Positions 58,696-64,000 of a DNA stretch of 64,000 bases are shown piece by piece. Both the position numbers and the translations under genes were made by a program. The stretch is taken from the NCBI GenBank assembly GCA_016508695.1, contig VNKQ01000004.1, positions 2,542,001 to 2,606,000 on the forward strand. Direction: 5' to 3'. The notes under the pieces were generated by a model. That model worked only from the letters and a program-made list of their open reading frames with translations, had not been told where the DNA came from and did not search any database. The stretch's first letter is position 1, and every line of letters starts with the position of its first letter. This DNA is from Hyphodiscus hymeniophilus. Lineage: Eukaryota > Ascomycota > Leotiomycetes > Helotiales > Hyphodiscaceae.

Positions 58696-59907
58696 ATGTC
58701 CTCTACCAACCTCGATACCTTAAAGAACGGCAACTTTGCGGTCGAGCCCCAGTCCTCCGAGACTGGTAGTGTTGGCGGCCGAGATGTCGATCCAACGTCC
58801 AAAGGGACGGCCAATACACTCCAGGTAGAACGACACGACTATGTTGATCTGGTGCCGATCCAGAGGGAGCGAGCGCACTCGATGGACGGCTTTGACGATG
58901 TTTACACGGATATCGTCGACTATATCGTGCGATGTACCCATCGTATCTGGGACGAGCGAGATATTGGTCTAATCTACACCCACTACACTAACAACTGCGT
59001 TCTGTACAGCACGATGGCCACCTTATATGACCGCGAGTCTATTGTGCGGGATACTATCCAGCGGCTCGTCGCCTTACCAGACCGGGCTGTGATGGCAACC
59101 CAGGTGGTATGGAATGGCGATGATAAGGAGGGTTTCTATACCTCGCACCTCGTGACCGGTACAGCTCGACACACACAGCATGGTTATTATGGCCCCCCAA
59201 CCGGTAGGACGGTTGTCAATCGCGTCATGGCCGATTGCATGATATACAAGAACCGCATCTACCGCGAGTGGGTCATCTCCGACAACATGGCCGTCATCAA
59301 GCAGCTCGGGCTCGAGCCCACGACATTTGCCCGCGACGCCGCCAAGGAGTTGTTCGAAAAGGGGCTTGAGGCCATTGACATTGGCGATAACCGGCGACTT
59401 CTCGGTCAGCAACCTCCCACGGAAGAGCCCGATACCTCCATCGCCAACAACGAGATCGAGGTCGAGACACTATCTTGGCTACACCACGTATTTAACCGCC
59501 GCATGTTCGGGCGCATCGAGAAGGTCTACGCTCCTAATGCCCAGTATCACGGCCCGAAAATGGTCGAGCTGTACGGCCCAGCCGCTGTCATGCACCAGCA
59601 CCTTGGTCTCCTTGGCTCTATTCCCGATGCTGTGTATATGCCTCAGCGCATCTGCTCCAATCCCTGCGATGAAGGCGGCGTTAAAGTGGCCGTTCGATGG
59701 GTCATGGAAGGTCACCATTTGGGTTATGGCATTCTGTCCGAGCTTGGCAAGCCTACTGGCCAGCGACTCCAGATTCTGGGCGTAACGCATTATCATTACA
59801 AGAACGGTCGGATTGTTGACGAGTGGAACGTGTACGATGAGCTCTCATTGCTTATGCAGATCGAGCTGGGCAAGATGGTTAAGGATTCCAGTGAGTCGAG
59901 CAAATAG
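58696..59907 (+). CDS. Protein with two SnoaL/NTF2-like domains
   Basis: Single exon, 403 aa from ATG 58696 (MSSTNLDTL); the frame is open upstream without ATG. After a ~60-residue disordered start there are two NTF2-like cone folds. The first (about 75-190) contains RIWDERDIGLIYTHYTNNCVLY and the closing strand YREWVISDNMAVIKQLG. The second (about 265-395) contains NRRMFGRIEKVYAPNAQYHG and, at the end, GRIVDEWNVYDELSLLMQIE. Such SnoaL/ester-cyclase-like domains act as cyclases, isomerases or lyases, or bind small ligands. There is no secretion signal. Sharing a promoter with the MFS transporter suggests the same pathway. The reaction cannot be predicted. Confidence 0.85.
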   Translation: MSSTNLDTLKNGNFAVEPQSSETGSVGGRDVDPTSKGTANTLQVERHDYVDLVPIQRERAHSMDGFDDVYTDIVDYIVRCTHRIWDERDIGLIYTHYTNNCVLYSTMATLYDRESIVRDTIQRLVALPDRAVMATQVVWNGDDKEGFYTSHLVTGTARHTQHGYYGPPTGRTVVNRVMADCMIYKNRIYREWVISDNMAVIKQLGLEPTTFARDAAKELFEKGLEAIDIGDNRRLLGQQPPTEEPDTSIANNEIEVETLSWLHHVFNRRMFGRIEKVYAPNAQYHGPKMVELYGPAAVMHQHLGLLGSIPDAVYMPQRICSNPCDEGGVKVAVRWVMEGHHLGYGILSELGKPTGQRLQILGVTHYHYKNGRIVDEWNVYDELSLLMQIELGKMVKDSSESSK

Positions 59908-60729
59908 TAATCCTATCTGCGAGGAACAATGCTTTACGTTATGAACAAACCATACCAACTTTTAAATCTGTAGTCGATAGTCTTGTCAAAAGCTTTGATT
60001 TTTAGATTGTTTATCGATTTGCCCTCTCATGGAAGCATACAACATATGAATACTCATAGCGTGCTTCCAGTTCCAGGGATAATACCTAAATCGCTAGCTT
60101 GGAATGAATACCAATCATTTATATAATTGACTCGTCTTGTATTCCCTAAACGACGTCACAGCACAAGCAAGCACGGCAAGAAAGAGGCATATCGGAGTTT
60201 GTACTAGAGAATTACCATATTTATTTCTTTTGAGATAAGCAAATTGTCCGATGTAGTATTTAAGTCATATGATTTACATTTGAATACGATTTGTAAAGTT
60301 GTAACAAAACCCTAGAATGCATAATTTACAATGGTTTAAGAGTGAAGTTGGTCGCTTGTTTAGGAAGAGTGTTATTACCTAAAGAACTACAAAGGAGTCT
60401 ATGTAAACCCCTATAACATTCATAATAAAATAGACATCTGAAGCGCAGTAAGTCTCTAACACGTATAATGGCATTATATTAGACATCTGCGACAAGTATC
60501 AGCTAACCTTTTATGAAGAGCAGCATCGGCCCTAAAATAATCGTTTACTTTAAACAAGGAAACCTTAGTTTCGACGTGCTCTGGCTAAAAGTGTGCCAGT
60601 GTCTAGATATAATCGAAGGGTCAAAATTTTCATAGTTGACACTGGAGATAAAAAGTTATTAACATGTAGCACAGTTGCACAAGTCACGAGCCGCTTTCAC
60701 CACGTTTGATAGGCCGATCGGATCATGAC
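59908..60729. other. Intergenic between convergent genes, AT-rich
   Basis: 822 bp between the SnoaL gene and the regulator gene. AT-rich but not RIP-like; no gene seen. Confidence 0.45.
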
Positions 60730-62666
60730 TCAAGCAAACGATATCCAAATTTGGTGATCTTGCATCACTTTAGAGATGCACCACGGTCCAGCATTTTCGG
60801 AAGGTCTACTCCACACGTGCTCTAAAATTTTTAGAGTCTGCCGTATATTTCCAAGCCCAATTGTGCTAAGCATGGTGTTGAGGCGACTTCTTAGCTTTTG
60901 ATGCCGTATCTTATCGTGCAGACAAGAACCAATAATAGCAATAGGCCAACAGAGACTTGTGTTGATTCTGAGTGTGGGGGAAAGTTGGTCAAGCAATGAC
61001 ATGGACTCAGCGACAGTAGCCTCGATCAGGGAGCCATAGTTTGGTCCGGTGACATGGCCAGTGCTATCCACAGACGTGTAAAGGTATAGCAGTAAAGCCT
61101 GCTGGAAAATGCGACCAGCAAGGGCGCCGTCGATTGTATAAGAGGGGTGAGGGGACCATCTTAAAATGCGACAATGCAAGGACGCAAATGAAGCAAAGGT
61201 TTCGGCGAGTTTGTTCATCGGTCTCGAAGTTGTCAATTCTTCATCTTCGGCTTGGTCGCAGAATCTCCATTGTCGCCCAAGTTCAAACACTTTAGGTATG
61301 AGGAGAAGGAGCTCCAACCAGCAGCCACAAAGGCTGCCAACGTACTGAGAAAGTACCAACTGATGCGCGAGCTCTTCCAGTTCCGGGTTCAAAAGTGACT
61401 GAGAAGTCACATCTATATCAATTGAGATTAAACTCAGCGTTGCGGTGTAGCTGTAGTATTCCACGAGAAAATCCTTGAGTTCTTTTGGTATCGTTGGTGA
61501 TTGTCGACGCAACGCCTCAAGCAACAGAGACGTAGAAGCGGATAAGTGATCGAAGATCACTCCGTTGATATCACCCTTAGCAGTCTTACTGAAGTTAGCA
61601 TCCTGTATCACCGAGACTATGTAAATGGCTTTGAGCATACCTCTGTGAAGCACATGATTAATGCTCCAACTGCAAGCATGAGCGGATTGACTTCCGTTCC
61701 CGTGATATGATCGTTGATGCGTTCGCGAAACAGCTTAACCGACTTGCTGTAATGCCCACTGGCAACATTATCAATCTTGGCTTGGTGCAAAACAGCACGA
61801 TGAGCAGCACTCTGAGTTAGAATTAACCTCAGAATCACATCACTTGAGAAGGCAAGCGGGATCAGTTGAGAGAGAAAAGGGTTCGAAGCGCTGAAGCCAT
61901 TCGACATGCTTTCTGCAGTCTTGACCAAATAGTGGCTAAGAAGCTGGAATGCATCATCGCCGTACTCCGGGAGCAATGACATTGTCCGAGGCAGAAATAG
62001 AGACTGGCTCATGTCGAGCCTTTCGTCGATTGGCTTGCTGGCCGAAAATAACAGCTCATCCGCGGGTATCCTGGTGGAGCTGGGGCCATCCGCTTGATTC
62101 TCACCTGGAAAGTAGTCTTCATCGTCTGGTAGATATTGTGGGCATATTGCATCAGACGCAAGATGGACTGGCGAAGCATCGGATCTTATATAATCGTAAT
62201 TCGATTGATGTATCATATCATTCGATTCTCCTGTCGAGCTAGAAGCTGTCGGCGATATTGGCAACGACAACGACATAGCTGTCATGACGTTACCATGCTG
62301 TCGCTCCGCGGACTCACAAGAACCCACATCATCCATTCCATCCGAGCCAGTCCTGTCTGTCTGGCCAATGTCTGGGTGTTCATAGATGGCTTCTGCTTCC
62401 ATAGGACCCAAAGCCTTGGAGGGTTCTTCGTTGGCAATCGATCCATGTGGCTCTAGCCGTGGCAACACTCCACTTGTCGGCTGTAGAACACTGGATGGCC
62501 ATTCGCATTGTAACTTATTGCGCTCACATCCACGGCAGGTTGGCTTTCGCTCGTCGCACTTCTTTTTCCTTGCACGACATTGGAAGCAGCCTGTCCTTAC
62601 GCGGAATATAGCGCGTGTCCGTATTGATGCTCTACGCGACGGTGGAACTGCATTGTTTTTGCTCAT
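60730..62666 (-). CDS. Zn2Cys6 transcription factor, candidate cluster regulator
   Basis: Two exons, 62666-61641 and about 61584-60730, 626 aa with the chosen acceptor (an alternative nine bases later also keeps the frame). The intron has a perfect GCTAAC branch site. The ATG at 62666 (MSKNNAVPP) is preferred; an in-frame ATG at 62774 would add 36 residues. The binuclear cluster reads CFQCRARKKKCDERKPTCRGCERNKLQC, followed by a Ser/Asp-rich linker. From about residue 220 a Fungal_trans_2-like domain has DDAFQLLSHYLVKTAES and AVGALIMCFTE. Zn2Cys6 proteins bind CGG triplets, which fits the GCGCGG sites upstream of nearby genes. Confidence 0.9.
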
Positions 62667-62836
62667 GATGATCGAGGAGACTGAGAATTGGGGGAAATGA
62701 TTTGGCGCAACGTCGTTGAAGATCAACCCCTTATCGTGGATCAACGCTAAGACCAACATTCGCAGGGGTGGCATATCTTTCCACCTGCTAGCGGCCCCGC
62801 CCCCGCACTTTGTCTAAATAGTATTCTAAGATAGTA

Positions 62837-63535
62837 CTAATAGTGATGGTGATAATGATTTGCAGTATAATCCCTATCCCAAATATTCTCATCAACCTTA
62901 TGTCCTACTCGATTACAAACTGGATATATAACTCTCCCTTGCGTAATTACCTCATTATCCCCTACTCCTTCCTTAAGAACCATTTCCTGACAATGCATAG
63001 TGTGGACATAAGAGTCCAAATGCTCATCAATCCAGCCTCGCTGAAATGCCCGATGCATTTGTCTCCACGCGTACGTACAGTGGACAATATGATGTCGCCA
63101 ATTGACCCATAGGTTCTTAATCCCAAGAAGCGCAGTTTCTTGAGATGTTGTAACGTTACTATCAATCTCGTCATAGAACGCCCAACCATCCGGTTTGTTA
63201 TACGCCATAAACTCTTCCACTATCTCAGTATCATAGCATTCTGGCGTTTGCCAGGCAAAGCTAATAAGATCAAATGTACAGTTGCGCTCGATAGCCGTTT
63301 GTGGGTCATCGCCACATGATTTCCAAAGTGGTTGTTGTTCTTGGAAGGGGTGAAATTGGCGATGGATGCCCATAAGAGCGAGAATGAAGATGATGACTAC
63401 GAGGCTAAGACGGACGCCACAGGTAGAAAATAGGAGTCGGTAACGAGGAGCTTGGGGTAGCTCATCATCTGGAGAGTTCATCTCTGTTTCTTCCTTCCAA
63501 ATAGGCTGATAATCGTAAGCTTCTATAGAAGCCAT
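62837..63535 (-). CDS. UstYa-like (DUF3328-type) single-pass membrane protein
   Basis: Single exon, 232 aa from ATG 63535 (MASIEAYDY). A cytosolic tail of ~45 residues precedes one membrane helix (LSLVVIIFILALMGI), then a lumenal domain with Cys-containing CGDDPQTAIERNCTFDLISF. It has two HxxHC motifs, HIVHCTYAWRQMHRA and HTMHCQEMV, the hallmark pair of UstYa-type copper-dependent oxidases or cyclases of fungal peptide and other natural-product clusters. Spacing between the motifs is shorter than in typical UstYa, and a widespread uncharacterised fungal family with FDxISF and PECYD also fits. It lies 170 bp from the regulator. Confidence 0.7.
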   Translation of the reverse strand: MASIEAYDYQPIWKEETEMNSPDDELPQAPRYRLLFSTCGVRLSLVVIIFILALMGIHRQFHPFQEQQPLWKSCGDDPQTAIERNCTFDLISFAWQTPECYDTEIVEEFMAYNKPDGWAFYDEIDSNVTTSQETALLGIKNLWVNWRHHIVHCTYAWRQMHRAFQRGWIDEHLDSYVHTMHCQEMVLKEGVGDNEVITQGRVIYPVCNRVGHKVDENIWDRDYTANHYHHHY

Positions 63536-64000
63536 ATTTCGAGGCTCGTCAAAAGGCTGTAGTGGTTGGAAAGGCCGAAAATCTAACAGACAGGGCAAAT
63601 GTTTAAGGATGGATCAGAGACCGGGCAAGAACTGATAGTTACCAAGGCAATAAATGAATGAGAGTTACAGGCTCCATTCCGGCTGCCAAATAAAGATTCT
63701 AATAAGTCTGCTGGTTGCGGCGTCACGCTCTGTCCGTAGTGACTATCTCGAGTAAGCAACCAATGAAGTCGCCACTATTGCCGCCCCTCGCGTCGCCCTT
63801 ATCACCGATCGGACACTAACGATTACCCCGCAAGAGTCCCAAGGAAAGAACTTCATGTCGGATACATGCCTTTTCTCGGAAATCCGACGAAGAACATACA
63901 ACATTATTATGAGGCAAGGCAGCCAATAAGAACAAGCTCATTGGCGGAACTCGAAGCTTGAGCGATTTTATGTGCCTTCGCGCTCATTCTGCAATTCTTT
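63536..64000. other. Intergenic to the right edge
   Basis: 465 bp upstream of the UstYa-like gene. No gene or strong motif recognised. Confidence 0.4.

Noticed and set aside
1..64000. CRISPR arrays, tRNA or rRNA genes
   Set aside because: No spaced direct repeats of CRISPR type and no tRNA or rRNA sequence recognised by eye; a tRNAscan run would be needed to exclude tRNA genes fully.

Overview
The window is nuclear DNA of a filamentous ascomycete (Pezizomycotina; Leotiomycete-like is only a guess). The signs are many short GT-AG introns of about 45-60 bp, fungal-type urease, KTR mannosyltransferase and Zn2Cys6 regulators, and two long AT-rich blocks (1-2480 and about 34.5-40.5 kb) whose stop-riddled, C-to-T and G-to-A biased sequence is the signature of repeat-induced point mutation (RIP). 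Exon structures below were assembled by eye from reading frame and splice signals.

Left part, 2.5-31 kb, mostly conserved cellular genes: a membrane RING-H2 ubiquitin ligase, urease (7 exons), an SNM1/Artemis-type nuclease with a long C-terminal extension, an acidic unknown protein, a microsomal-type epoxide hydrolase, two unrecognised proteins, a KTR/GT15 mannosyltransferase, histone acetyltransferase GCN5, the small oligosaccharyltransferase subunit OST5 (three exons, 79 aa), the RAD1 subunit of the 9-1-1 clamp, a cytidine deaminase and a Zn2Cys6 regulator.

Middle, 31.6-40.6 kb: a phytanoyl-CoA-dioxygenase-like Fe(II)/2OG enzyme and an NmrA/isoflavone-reductase-like protein, followed by a complete but RIP-killed Ty1/Copia retrotransposon at 34415-40582, with two 167-bp LTRs, a 5-bp target duplication (GTTTA) and readable remains of integrase, reverse transcriptase and RNase H.

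Right part, 40.8-63.5 kb, an accessory metabolic cluster: MCT-like MFS transporter, dienelactone hydrolase, folylpolyglutamate-synthase-like ligase, D-serine-dehydratase-like PLP enzyme, glutamine-synthetase-family ligase, class I glutamine amidotransferase, aldehyde dehydrogenase, SDR, a second MFS transporter, a protein with two SnoaL/NTF2-like domains, a Zn2Cys6 regulator and a UstYa-like membrane protein. The core set (GS-type ligase, amidotransferase-type hydrolase, aldehyde dehydrogenase, alcohol-oxidising SDR, transporter) has the logic of bacterial gamma-glutamylation pathways for amines or amino alcohols (Puu-type and Streptomyces GlnA4-type). A GCGCGG-core motif recurs in several of its promoters. 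This candidate fungal gamma-glutamylation cluster is the main discovery lead.
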